Positions 7,540 to 14,120 of a DNA stretch of 23,781 nt are shown here, piece by piece. Origin of the DNA: a virus; IMG/VR virus record IMGVR_UViG_3300025086_004228, positions 1 to 23,781 of that record; one strand, given 5' to 3'. A program made the position numbers and the translations under genes. How positions within the stretch are numbered: position 1 is the stretch's first letter; each line of letters opens with the position of its first letter. The notes under the pieces were generated by a model. It was not told the DNA's origin and searched no databases. It saw nothing but the letters and a program-made list of their open reading frames with translations.

Positions 7540-9861
7540 ATGATGAAGAAAGAGGTAAATACAATCAATTCAAATAAAGATATTCTTGCTAAACTAATGG
7601 CAACAGAGAATATTACAGTTATTCATAAAAAAGTTCCAACAGCTTATTTTGATGTTAAAAGTAGAACACTTTGTTGTCCTATTTTAAAAGAAGAAATGAG
7701 TTCTGAACTTACTGATTTATTTATGGGTCATGAAGTAGGACACGCTTTGAATACACCAGCAGAAGGTTGGCATGACGCAGTATGTGAAAAAGGTATGATG
7801 TTTAAAGGATATTTAAATGTCATTGAAGATGTTAGAATAGAAAAGAAAATAAAATCAAAATATCCAGGACTAAGAAAATCTTTTTACAGTGGTTATAAAG
7901 ATTTAGCTAATCAAGACTTTTTTGGAATCAGAGGTAAAAATATTCATGAAATGATATTGATTGATAGAATCAATCTTTACTTTAAGATAGGTTCAATAAC
8001 TCAAATAGAATTTAGTAAAGAAGAACAACCATACATTGATAGATGTAATAAATTAGAAACTTTTAAAGAAGTTATGGAGTTAGCAACTGAATTATTTGAA
8101 AGACAAAAAGAACTTACAGAAAATGAAGTAGAATCTATGACAGATATAGAAATTGAAGATATGTTAGAAGACTTAGGACTTAATGATTCAGAAGAAGAAG
8201 AATCAGAGTCAATGACTGTAGAAGTTTCAGAAAGTGAAGATTCAGATAATACTCAAGAAGGGTCTAATGCAAAGTCAGAAGATGAAGGTCAAGATTCAGA
8301 TGAAAGTTCAAGCTCCACGGATGGGTCAGAGAACTCAAGCCAAGAAGATGTCGAATCATCTGAATCATCTACAAAATCACCAAAAGGATTATTAACAGAT
8401 GAAAAAATGAAATCTATTTCAGATGAAGCTTTCAGAGAAAAAGAAGAAACATTATATGATAATGATGAATATTCAGCAGAACCTCAGTATTTAGAAATAC
8501 CAGGTAAAGTTAAATATGATAATTTCATTGTTGATTATAAAGAAATTGATTCTAAATTTAGAAAATTAGATAGACAATATGTTAAAAATTATGTAAAAGA
8601 ATTTGTTAACTCAAACAAAAAAATTATTAACTACATGGTTAAAGAATTTGAAATGAAGAAAGCAGCTGCTGATTACAAAAGAAGTTGGTCTTCAAAATCT
8701 GGTGAACTTGATATGTCAAAAATACATCAATACTTATTAAAAGATGATATATTTAACAGAGTTCAAATAACTCCTGATGGAAAAAATCATGGTGTAGTTA
8801 TGTTGTTAGATTGGTCAGGTTCAATGTCTGGTTCAGTTGAAGCGACAATGGAACAAGCAACTTTACTTTCAATGTTTTGTAGAAGACTTTCAATACCTTT
8901 TAGATTGTTTGCTTTTTCTGATGGTTATTTTGATAGAGCTGATACATATAGAAGCGAACTACTTGATGAAATTTATAGAGCAGACTATGGTTCTAAAAAA
9001 AGAGAAAAATTAGAACAACAATTAAGAGATTATGAAAGTAGTAAAGTATTTGGAACTGTAGTTGAAAAAGAAAATGCTTATCCTGATTTAGGTAGGTTTA
9101 ATCTTTTAGAAATATTTAATGAATCAATGTCAAATAATGAATTTAATAAAGCAATGGAAAATTGGTTTCAAATATCACAAGCAATTGAAAATCCTTACAG
9201 GTATGGTTATGAAAATGATACTAATTCAACTTTTGATGGTGAGTTTGGTGTTCCTAGTGGATTACAATTAGGTGGAACTCCTCTTGACCATTCATTGTTT
9301 ATAATCAGAGATTACTTAAAAGATTTTAAAGCAGACTATAATATTGATATTTGTAGTTTGATTACACTAACTGACGGTGCAAGTCATAGATTTACTGGAA
9401 GAAATACTAGACTAGTTGATAGAAAAATTAACAGAGTTTTTGATGTTAGTCAAAAAAATTATTACAATTCAACAACTCATGGTATTTTGGAATGGGTAAA
9501 AGAAACAACAGGTGTTAGAACAATAGGATTTTACATAACAAATTGTAAAGCATCTGATATAACATGGGAAGGTAAAAACTTTTGTGGTTCAAATATCGGT
9601 TCTTATGGTGATGAATATGAAAATAAAAGAAAAGAATTTATGAAATTATCAACATCATTTTCAGATGGTTGTTATGACTTAGCAATTCTAATCAATCAAA
9701 AGAAATTAAAATTAAATTATGATGAAGATGAACTTAATGTACATTCAATGGATGAAGGTGCTAACAAAGGAACTCTAAAAAGAGCTCTTGTAAAAGCAGG
9801 TAGTAATAAAATGAAACAAAGAGTTATCTTAAATCAATTCGTAGGACAAATGGCAGTATAA
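7540..9861 (+). CDS. HEXXH metallopeptidase-VWA protein (CobT-like)
   Basis: A 773-aa two-domain protein. The N-terminal part carries a zinc-peptidase motif HEVGHAL at 64-70, with a likely third ligand in NVIEDVRIE near 93-101. A Ser/Asp/Glu-rich low-complexity linker follows at about 205-280. The C-terminal half is a von Willebrand A domain with MIDAS motif LLDWSGSM (Asp424 in DxSGS) and a later TLTDGAS (Asp612). VWA proteins of this sort pair with MoxR/CobS-type AAA+ ATPases, and one is encoded at 10498. Phage homologues are often labelled CobT or peptidase; a cobalt-chelatase role is doubtful. The ATGATG at 7540 sits at the predicted transcription start, so it may be a leaderless message. 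Confidence 0.85.
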   Translation: MMKKEVNTINSNKDILAKLMATENITVIHKKVPTAYFDVKSRTLCCPILKEEMSSELTDLFMGHEVGHALNTPAEGWHDAVCEKGMMFKGYLNVIEDVRIEKKIKSKYPGLRKSFYSGYKDLANQDFFGIRGKNIHEMILIDRINLYFKIGSITQIEFSKEEQPYIDRCNKLETFKEVMELATELFERQKELTENEVESMTDIEIEDMLEDLGLNDSEEEESESMTVEVSESEDSDNTQEGSNAKSEDEGQDSDESSSSTDGSENSSQEDVESSESSTKSPKGLLTDEKMKSISDEAFREKEETLYDNDEYSAEPQYLEIPGKVKYDNFIVDYKEIDSKFRKLDRQYVKNYVKEFVNSNKKIINYMVKEFEMKKAAADYKRSWSSKSGELDMSKIHQYLLKDDIFNRVQITPDGKNHGVVMLLDWSGSMSGSVEATMEQATLLSMFCRRLSIPFRLFAFSDGYFDRADTYRSELLDEIYRADYGSKKREKLEQQLRDYESSKVFGTVVEKENAYPDLGRFNLLEIFNESMSNNEFNKAMENWFQISQAIENPYRYGYENDTNSTFDGEFGVPSGLQLGGTPLDHSLFIIRDYLKDFKADYNIDICSLITLTDGASHRFTGRNTRLVDRKINRVFDVSQKNYYNSTTHGILEWVKETTGVRTIGFYITNCKASDITWEGKNFCGSNIGSYGDEYENKRKEFMKLSTSFSDGCYDLAILINQKKLKLNYDEDELNVHSMDEGANKGTLKRALVKAGSNKMKQRVILNQFVGQMAV

Positions 9862-9862
9862 T

Positions 9863-10417
9863 ATGAAGAAACACGGACCAACAAAAGCAAACATGACCGG
9901 GAGAGCAACAGGACAAGATGTTGTTATGACTCCACCAGAAACGGCACATTGGATAGTTAATTATTTTGAACCATCAGGAAAACTATTAGAACCTTGTAGA
10001 GGTGAAGGAGCTTTCTATAATGCTTTAGTAGATTATAACCATGAGTGCAAAGGATTATCAGTTGAAGCTGATGATGTAGATTGGTGTGAAATATCAGAAG
10101 GTAAAGATTTTATGAATTATGATAAACAAGTAGATTGGATTATAACAAACCCACCATACAGTATATTTGATATATTTTTAAAGAAGGCAATGTCTATATC
10201 TGATAATATAGTATTTTTTGTTCCACTACAAAAATTATTTAAATCAAAAACAAATGATATTGATGTTTACCAATATGGTGGTGTAAAAGAAATAATAAAC
10301 ATGGGAACAGGAACTAGACATGGTTTCGCTATGGGGTTTCTTGTAGGTGCTATTCATTATCAAAAGGACTATCAAGGAGATATTAAATATACCAGAAGTC
10401 CGGGAGCGATGAAATAA
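9863..10417 (+). CDS. Small adenine-N6 DNA methyltransferase-like protein
   Basis: A 184-aa Rossmann-type protein with two methyltransferase motifs: LEPCRGEGAF at 42-51 (the DPxxGxG-like SAM-binding motif I) and TNPPYS at 95-100 (the catalytic NPPY motif IV of N6-adenine methyltransferases). It is far shorter than restriction-system methyltransferases and shows no target-recognition domain, so it could be a minimal orphan enzyme or a non-DNA methyltransferase. It starts one base after the VWA-protein stop and must share its transcript. It ends just before the third promoter module. The class assignment is good; substrate and activity are not established. Confidence 0.75.
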   Translation: MKKHGPTKANMTGRATGQDVVMTPPETAHWIVNYFEPSGKLLEPCRGEGAFYNALVDYNHECKGLSVEADDVDWCEISEGKDFMNYDKQVDWIITNPPYSIFDIFLKKAMSISDNIVFFVPLQKLFKSKTNDIDVYQYGGVKEIINMGTGTRHGFAMGFLVGAIHYQKDYQGDIKYTRSPGAMK

Positions 10418-10420
10418 AAC

Positions 10421-10450
10421 TTGATACCGCTGGTACACTTTTGTTATACT
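10421..10450 (+). promoter_or_regulatory. Repeated promoter/operator module, copy 3
   Basis: TTGATA at 10421-10426 and TATACT at 10445-10450 have an 18-base spacer holding the palindrome TACC-GCT-GGTA at 10425-10435, identical in the palindrome to copy 2. The predicted start is near 10457. GAGG at 10484-10487 serves the AAA+ gene at 10498. A 12-codon mini-ORF lies in the leader. Confidence 0.7.
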
Positions 10451-10459
10451 ATGTACATA

Positions 10460-10498
10460 ATGAAAAATAATCAATTAAATAGCGAGGTAAATATATAA
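10460..10498 (+). other. Possible 12-codon leader ORF coupled to the AAA+ gene
   Basis: An ATG at 10460 opens a 12-codon frame (MKNNQLNSEVNI) whose TAA at 10496-10498 overlaps the ATG of the AAA+ gene at 10498. It begins about three bases after the predicted transcription start. Its SEV-N codons are made of the same GAGGTAAAT sequence that acts as ribosome binding site. It could be a translated coupling peptide or chance in AT-rich DNA. Confidence 0.25.
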
Positions 10499-11664
10499 TG
10501 ATTAAATTGACAGCTCAACATGAGAAATTTATTGACGCAGCTGCTGGGTTATATCCAGGACAAGCTGAGTTTTCAAAATCACAAATTAAAAAGATTTGTG
10601 TAGAAACAGGATGTCCAAATCCTTCTTGGTTGCAAAAACCAGCGTATAGGGTAGGACATGGAACTTACTCTTTAGAACTAGCAGGTGTTGCAGTTCAAAA
10701 TAATGTAGTTAATCTACCTGTTGCTTCTACTACAGTCGGAGCTCCTAACATTGTTAGTGATGTTTCAGTAGTTCCAGAAGTTGTAAAGGAATATGTTCCT
10801 TTCGGACACTTCAAAGATTTAAAATCAATTATCAATTCAGGATTATTCTTTCCTGTTTTTATTACAGGATTATCAGGTAATGGTAAAACTATGATGGTTG
10901 AACAAATATGTGCTAAACTCAAAAGAGAATGCTACAGAGTTAATGTTACGGTTGAAACTGATGAAGATGATTTGATTGGTTCAAATACTTTAGTTGACGG
11001 AAACATAGTTTTCAGAGAAGGTCCTGTTCTCAAAGCAATGAGAAAAGGTGCTGTTCTTTTGATTGATGAAATTGATTTAGCATCTAACAAAATTATGTGT
11101 CTTCAATCAATACTTGAAGGTAAAGGTTATCTTAACAAAAAGACAGGTGAGTATGTTTCACCTGAGAATGGTTTTACAGTTATCGCAACAGCGAACACTA
11201 AAGGTAAAGGTTCAGATGATGGAAGATTCATCGGAACTAATGTTTTGAATGAAGCTTTCCTTGAAAGATTCTCAATCACAATGGAACAAGAATATCCTTC
11301 TAATGCAATTGAGAAAAAAATTCTCAATAAAGAGTTTGATAAACTTGAAGTCAAAGGTGCTTCTAGTTTTACAACTAACTTAATAACTTGGGCTGATGTA
11401 ATCAGAAAAAGTTTTTACGAAGGTGCAATTGATGAACTTATTTCAACAAGAAGACTAGTTCACATAGCACAAGCTTTCAAGATGTTTGATAATAAAATGA
11501 AAGCAATTGAAATGTGTGTTTCAAGATTCGATTCAGAAACTAAATCAACTTTCTTAGACCTCTACACAAAAGTAGATGCGGAAGCCGTTGAACTTGATGA
11601 TGAAGTTGCTGTTGTAGAAGATGATGAATATAAAACACCAGACAATGATGAAAATATATTTTAA
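10498..11664 (+). CDS. cobS: MoxR/CobS-like AAA+ ATPase
   Basis: A 388-aa AAA+ ATPase. After an N-terminal region of about 100 residues (a possible nucleic-acid or adaptor domain, then a Val/Ala/Pro-rich linker) the ATPase core shows Walker A GLSGNGKT at 124-131, Walker B LLIDEID at 187-193, a sensor-1 ATANT near 230-234 and an ERF arginine stretch near 258-260. The C-terminal tail is strongly acidic. Marine T4-like phages carry such genes annotated cobS, by likeness to the cobaltochelatase subunit. Here its natural partner is the VWA protein at 7540, which favours a MoxR/VWA-type protein-remodelling machine over cobalamin synthesis. It ends at a strong terminator. Confidence 0.88.
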   Translation: MIKLTAQHEKFIDAAAGLYPGQAEFSKSQIKKICVETGCPNPSWLQKPAYRVGHGTYSLELAGVAVQNNVVNLPVASTTVGAPNIVSDVSVVPEVVKEYVPFGHFKDLKSIINSGLFFPVFITGLSGNGKTMMVEQICAKLKRECYRVNVTVETDEDDLIGSNTLVDGNIVFREGPVLKAMRKGAVLLIDEIDLASNKIMCLQSILEGKGYLNKKTGEYVSPENGFTVIATANTKGKGSDDGRFIGTNVLNEAFLERFSITMEQEYPSNAIEKKILNKEFDKLEVKGASSFTTNLITWADVIRKSFYEGAIDELISTRRLVHIAQAFKMFDNKMKAIEMCVSRFDSETKSTFLDLYTKVDAEAVELDDEVAVVEDDEYKTPDNDENIF

Positions 11665-11678
11665 GAGTTTTACCTCGG

Positions 11679-11707
11679 TCTCGGCCTCGAAAGAGGTCGG
11701 GATTTTT
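11679..11707 (+). terminator. Intrinsic terminator with GAAA tetraloop
   Basis: TCTCGGCCTC (11679-11688) pairs with GAGGTCGGGA (11693-11702) over ten positions, two of them G-U, closing a GAAA tetraloop at 11689-11692, and TTTTT follows at 11703-11707. It is the most GC-rich short stretch in this part of the window. It lies 15 bases after the AAA+ stop, closing the operator-controlled unit. Confidence 0.85.
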
Positions 11708-11753
11708 ACTATCATGGAAAGTAAATAAATAGATATTACAAAGGAGAAATCGT

Positions 11754-12017
11754 ATGACACAATATCAAGAAAAAGTTAAAGAACAAAGAATAAAATTAGA
11801 AGCTGAAAAGTGGGCATTGGGTGTAAAAGCTCTTCATTCACATTCTTTAGATTCTATGTGGTATGCTTCAGATAGAAATGATGGCAAAGTTATTGATGTT
11901 GAATATAATGATGGGAGTGTTATGAGAACTATCAGTTCAACTAATGAAGTAGTTATGTTGGGTCAAAGACTTACGGGTGATGATTTAGTATCTGCTTATC
12001 AGAGAGGTGGTATATAA
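11754..12017 (+). CDS. Conserved hypothetical protein
   Basis: An 87-aa protein I do not recognise by function. The N-terminus is a charged helix (EKVKEQRIKLEAEKWALGVKAL). The C-terminal half reads as beta strands (KVIDVEYNDGSVMRTI, EVVMLGQRL) and a final short helix. It is the first gene after the terminator and has a strong ribosome binding site (GGAG at 11743-11746, seven bases before ATG). TAAATAAATA at 11722-11731 could be a phage late-type -10 element, but the match to the T4 late box is imperfect. Its stop overlaps the next start in TAATG. Confidence 0.7.
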   Translation: MTQYQEKVKEQRIKLEAEKWALGVKALHSHSLDSMWYASDRNDGKVIDVEYNDGSVMRTISSTNEVVMLGQRLTGDDLVSAYQRGGI

Positions 12018-12193
12018 TGGATTTTATTATAGGATTAATATTTACAATTCTAGCAGGTGTATTTGCTTATGGTTCATGGCACATAGAAGAAGAACAAAGA
12101 ATAGGTAGAGGATTAAATCTACCATGGGAAAAACAGAAAAGAAAAATTTTTGACAAGTCGGATTTAGAATATAAAGACGGCGATAATACTTAA
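12017..12193 (+). CDS. Small single-pass membrane protein
   Basis: A 58-aa frame, MDFIIGLIFTILAG onwards, with a hydrophobic segment at residues 2-20 and then a charged, soluble tail (HIEEEQRIGRG through SDLEYKDGDNT). This gives one membrane anchor with a short cytoplasmic or periplasmic tail; orientation is not certain. Its ATG overlaps the preceding TAA (TAATG), and a strong AAGGAGA for the next gene follows its stop, which fits genuine operon spacing. Function is unknown. Confidence 0.6.
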   Translation: MDFIIGLIFTILAGVFAYGSWHIEEEQRIGRGLNLPWEKQKRKIFDKSDLEYKDGDNT

Positions 12194-12201
12194 GGAGATA
12201 T

Positions 12202-12330
12202 ATGGATTTTTTATATAATTTATTTTGGTTCCCGATAAATTCATCGGTATTTTTAATTAATGTTGGATTATGGGGTTTAGTAGGATATTTAACTTATGAA
12301 GCTATTCGTAAGTATAAAAACAAAAAATAG
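12202..12330 (+). CDS. Tiny membrane protein
   Basis: A 42-aa frame with AAGGAGA at 12192-12198, a near-ideal ribosome binding site four bases before the ATG. The sequence is hydrophobic and aromatic (MDFLYNLFWFPINSS, then VFLINVGLWGLVGYLTY) with one clear membrane helix at about 16-33 and a basic C-terminus (IRKYKNKK) that should lie in the cytoplasm. Nothing indicates its function. The ribosome binding site and pairing with the preceding small membrane protein support it as a real gene. Confidence 0.55.
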   Translation: MDFLYNLFWFPINSSVFLINVGLWGLVGYLTYEAIRKYKNKK

Positions 12331-12348
12331 GGGCCTAGAGCTCGGGTA

Positions 12349-12420
12349 GGGACAGATGTTTAACCGTATACAAAAAGAACACATTTTTCAGCTTTGTCTG
12401 TATCGAATTAACATCATCCC
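12349..12420 (+). ncRNA. Possible structured RNA or long imperfect hairpin
   Basis: The 126-base gap before the gene at 12457 contains an interrupted inverted repeat: GGGA (12349-12352) with TCCC (12417-12420), GATGTT (12355-12360) with AACATC (12410-12415), AA with TT next to it, and ATAC (12368-12371) with GTAT (12400-12403). Loop sequences are AT-rich and lack a terminal T run, so a terminator is unlikely. A 32-codon ORF at 12356-12454 crosses it but has coding content unlike its neighbours and no ribosome binding site. It could be a small phage RNA or the remnant of a deleted RNA gene next to the tRNA. Confidence 0.35.
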
Positions 12421-12456
12421 GCCAAATTTTATTAACAATGGAAGTAGTATATAAAA

Positions 12457-12651
12457 ATGACACCACCGATTGAATTTGTAAAAAGAATTGGACCGGGTAA
12501 GTGTTCAAAGTGTGGAGTATACATTGAAGCAGATGTAGAAATGCATGTCGCTACTAATTTAACAGGTAGACCGAGTTTAATTAAAGACCAATTGGTTATT
12601 ATTGACCCGGAATTTTGTAAACAATGTTTTGAAAAAATAGTGCTATCGTAG
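12457..12651 (+). CDS. Small zinc-ribbon-like protein
   Basis: A 64-aa protein with two CxxC pairs, CSKC at residues 16-19 and CKQC at 54-57, spaced as in a zinc ribbon; the stretch between them (VEMHVATNL, LVIIDPEFC) is beta-like. It may bind zinc and contact nucleic acid or protein, but no function is known. The ATG at 12457 lacks a strong ribosome binding site. The TAG stop lies ten bases inside the tRNA gene that follows, so mRNA and tRNA sequences overlap. Confidence 0.65.
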   Translation: MTPPIEFVKRIGPGKCSKCGVYIEADVEMHVATNLTGRPSLIKDQLVIIDPEFCKQCFEKIVLS

Positions 12652-12717
12652 CTCAGTTGGTAGAGCAGCTGATTTGTAATCAGCAGGTCGTCAGTTCAAA
12701 TCTGACCGATAGCTCCA
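12642..12717 (+). tRNA. tRNA-Thr (anticodon UGU)
   Basis: A complete 76-base cloverleaf. The acceptor stem GCTATCG pairs with CGATAGC, the D arm is GCTC/GAGC, the anticodon stem is GCTGA/TCAGC with loop TTTGTAA (anticodon TGT), the T arm is GTCAG/CTGAC with loop TTCAAAT, the discriminator is T, and the CCA end is encoded. It reads ACA, a threonine codon that is very common in this AT-rich window, so it likely supplements the host supply. It overlaps the preceding CDS by ten bases, and a promoter begins two bases after the CCA. Confidence 0.97.
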
Positions 12718-12718
12718 T

Positions 12719-12747
12719 TTGACAGATAATGAAAGTGAGGATATAAT
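12719..12747 (+). promoter_or_regulatory. Sigma70-like promoter, predicted leaderless
   Basis: TTGACA at 12719-12724 and TATAAT at 12742-12747 have a 17-base spacer, a near-consensus promoter. The predicted start falls on 12754, the A of the ATG of the 90-aa gene, the same geometry as before gp55 and DUF3310. It begins right after the tRNA 3' end. A GAGG at 12737-12740 lies upstream of the predicted start and would not be in the mRNA. Confidence 0.65.
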
Positions 12748-12753
12748 TATACA

Positions 12754-13026
12754 ATGAACGAATATTTAATAGAAACAGTTGACACTATGAATGGTATTCA
12801 AAAAATATACAAGTTTGAAAATGGTTATGGTGCAAGTGTTATATGTCATGACGGTTCTTATGGTGGACCATATAAAAAGAATGGTCCTAATAAATGGGAA
12901 GTTGCAGCATGGGACGAGGATAAAGAATTTATTGGTAGGACATATTTGAATTGGGGAGATGATGTGAAAGGTTATTTAAATGACCCGCAAACTGATAGAA
13001 TTTTAAGGATAATACAAGCGTTATGA
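12754..13026 (+). CDS. Conserved small phage protein
   Basis: A 90-aa protein with a beta-rich first half (YLIETVDTMNGIQKIYKF, GYGASVICHDGSYGGPY), a WEVAAWDEDKEF segment and a C-terminal helical part (DVKGYLNDPQTDRILRIIQAL). Similar small proteins with the YGASVI/GSYGG block are, as I recall, found in many T4-like marine phages; no activity is known. It has its own promoter, whose predicted start is the ATG itself. Its stop overlaps the next start (ATGA). Confidence 0.75.
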   Translation: MNEYLIETVDTMNGIQKIYKFENGYGASVICHDGSYGGPYKKNGPNKWEVAAWDEDKEFIGRTYLNWGDDVKGYLNDPQTDRILRIIQAL

Positions 13027-13166
13027 TACAGAAAGTAAAAGAACAATTAGAATTTTGCAGATGTAATTGGAGGACTATTTTTGTAGGTAGTTTTTGTTTA
13101 CATTTTATATTTGATTGGTTTATTTTTGGTTTAGGTATTATGTTTGGAATGCATATAGGACATTAA
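13023..13166 (+). CDS. Small membrane protein
   Basis: A 47-aa frame beginning MIQKVKEQLEFCRCNW and continuing into a highly aromatic hydrophobic run (IFVGSFCLHFIFDWFIFGLGIMFGMHI), one long or two short membrane segments. The ATG overlaps the preceding stop (ATGA) and the stop is two bases before the next start, so operon position supports it. It has three cysteines, two of them as CRC. Function is unknown. Confidence 0.5.
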   Translation: MIQKVKEQLEFCRCNWRTIFVGSFCLHFIFDWFIFGLGIMFGMHIGH

Positions 13167-13168
13167 TT

Positions 13169-13474
13169 ATGAAAAAATTTATAATGTGGGTTGTTGATTG
13201 TTGGAGAGTAGTAATGGACAATAGATTTAACCCTTTAAGATATATACCTGACCCAAGTTTACAAATGTATTTTACTCTTGTACTATTTACAATATGGAGT
13301 GTTTATTTTGGTTTTGTAGCAACTTATTATATGGGTTGGTTAGGATATGATACTGTCATAAGCATTATTGTTCATATCGCAGTAGTATTACCAATAGGTT
13401 TTACAAATGCTGTCTTCATTGATGCTGAAAGAGACGGACATAAATGGTTAAAGGATTGGAGAAATAAAAAGTGA
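13169..13474 (+). CDS. Conserved membrane protein of T4-like marine phages
   Basis: A 101-aa membrane protein. After a short amphipathic N-terminus (MKKFIMWVVDCWRVV) comes a polar block with NRFNPLRYIPDPSLQMYF at about 19-36, two hydrophobic segments at about 34-56 and 63-82, and a polar tail (DAERDGHKWLKDW). From memory this layout occurs in many T4-like cyanophages without known function. The start at 13169 was chosen over the in-frame ATG at 13115 because the longer form would run 52 bases into the upstream gene and adds an unconserved-looking aromatic extension. The end overlaps the next gene at GTGA. Confidence 0.7.
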   Translation: MKKFIMWVVDCWRVVMDNRFNPLRYIPDPSLQMYFTLVLFTIWSVYFGFVATYYMGWLGYDTVISIIVHIAVVLPIGFTNAVFIDAERDGHKWLKDWRNKK

Positions 13475-13959
13475 ATATATTTTACTTAAATGAAAGTCCA
13501 GAGATAGCAGCTATTGAACACAATGATAAACATTGTGTAAAGATGATACTTGAATCAGCTCAAATGTTATGTACTGCTCATAGAGTTCTTGATGGTGATG
13601 AAAAAGCTGATAAACTTTTTATGTATAAAAAAGCTCATGTCAATCACCCAAGTACAATATGGGTAAGAGATAATGTTCATAACTATTGGTGGTTATATAG
13701 ATTATTTGAAGCTTTATGTGATGAATACACATATCGTTATGAGAAAGGACACATGACAGATTTAAAATTAAGAGAAACATTAAGAACACCACCTAAAAAC
13801 ATACCTGTAAATAGAAAGTTTTATCAACCACCTCAATGCATGCCAGAAGAATACAAAGGTGAAGATTCAGTTGAAGCTTATCAGAAATATTATATGGGTG
13901 AAAAAAGTAGTTTTAGTGTTTGGAAAACAAGACCAACACCAACATGGTATACAGTATGA
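13471..13959 (+). CDS. Conserved marine phage protein, function unknown
   Basis: A 162-aa protein starting at GTG (13471), overlapping the previous stop. A distinctive N-terminal segment NDKHCVKMILESAQMLCTAHRVL (about residues 18-40) has spaced His and Cys residues that could bind metal. It is followed by HPSTIWVRDNVHNYWWLYRLFEALCDEYTYRY (about 59-90) and a proline-rich C-terminus with QPPQCMPEEYKG. Homologues with these blocks occur in T4-like marine phages as far as I recall, always unnamed. It is mostly helical and soluble. It is coupled to the next gene by an ATGA overlap. Confidence 0.72.
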   Translation: MNIFYLNESPEIAAIEHNDKHCVKMILESAQMLCTAHRVLDGDEKADKLFMYKKAHVNHPSTIWVRDNVHNYWWLYRLFEALCDEYTYRYEKGHMTDLKLRETLRTPPKNIPVNRKFYQPPQCMPEEYKGEDSVEAYQKYYMGEKSSFSVWKTRPTPTWYTV

Positions 13960-14120
13960 CAATAAATTCAAAAAGTTGGCAAAACAATTCAGATGGTTGG
14001 GTTGATACTATGAATAAATCTAAAGAAGAAAAAGAAGAATATAAAGAATATTTAATTAAAAACAGTATGAAAGAAGTATTACCTTACAGAGAATGGTTAA
14101 GAGAAAAAAATAATGACTAA
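13956..14120 (+). CDS. Small charged hypothetical protein
   Basis: A 54-aa protein, MTINSKSWQ onward, with a lysine/glutamate-rich helix (KSKEEKEEYKEYLIKNSMKE) and the tail LREKNND. The start at 13956 overlaps the preceding TGA (ATGA) and replaces the longer in-frame ATG at 13920, which would lie 40 bases inside the upstream gene. The stop overlaps the next gene by eight bases. It has no recognisable domain. Confidence 0.55.
   Translation: MTINSKSWQNNSDGWVDTMNKSKEEKEEYKEYLIKNSMKEVLPYREWLREKNND

Noticed and set aside
7540-11664. Cobalamin (cobaltochelatase) synthesis by the CobS/CobT-like pair
   Set aside because: No other cobalamin gene is present, the VWA protein carries a HEXXH peptidase motif, and CobN is missing; a MoxR/VWA remodelling role fits better.
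11722-11731. TAAATAAATA as a T4-type late promoter
   Set aside because: It does not match TATAAATA exactly and similar strings are common here; mentioned only within the gene entry.
12150-12175. TTGACA followed by TATAAA inside the 58-aa gene
   Set aside because: The spacer is only 14 bases, too short for a normal promoter.
12356-12454. 32-codon ORF MFNRIQKEH...
   Set aside because: No ribosome binding site, composition unlike neighbouring genes, and it lies across an inverted repeat; kept only as an alternative to the RNA call.
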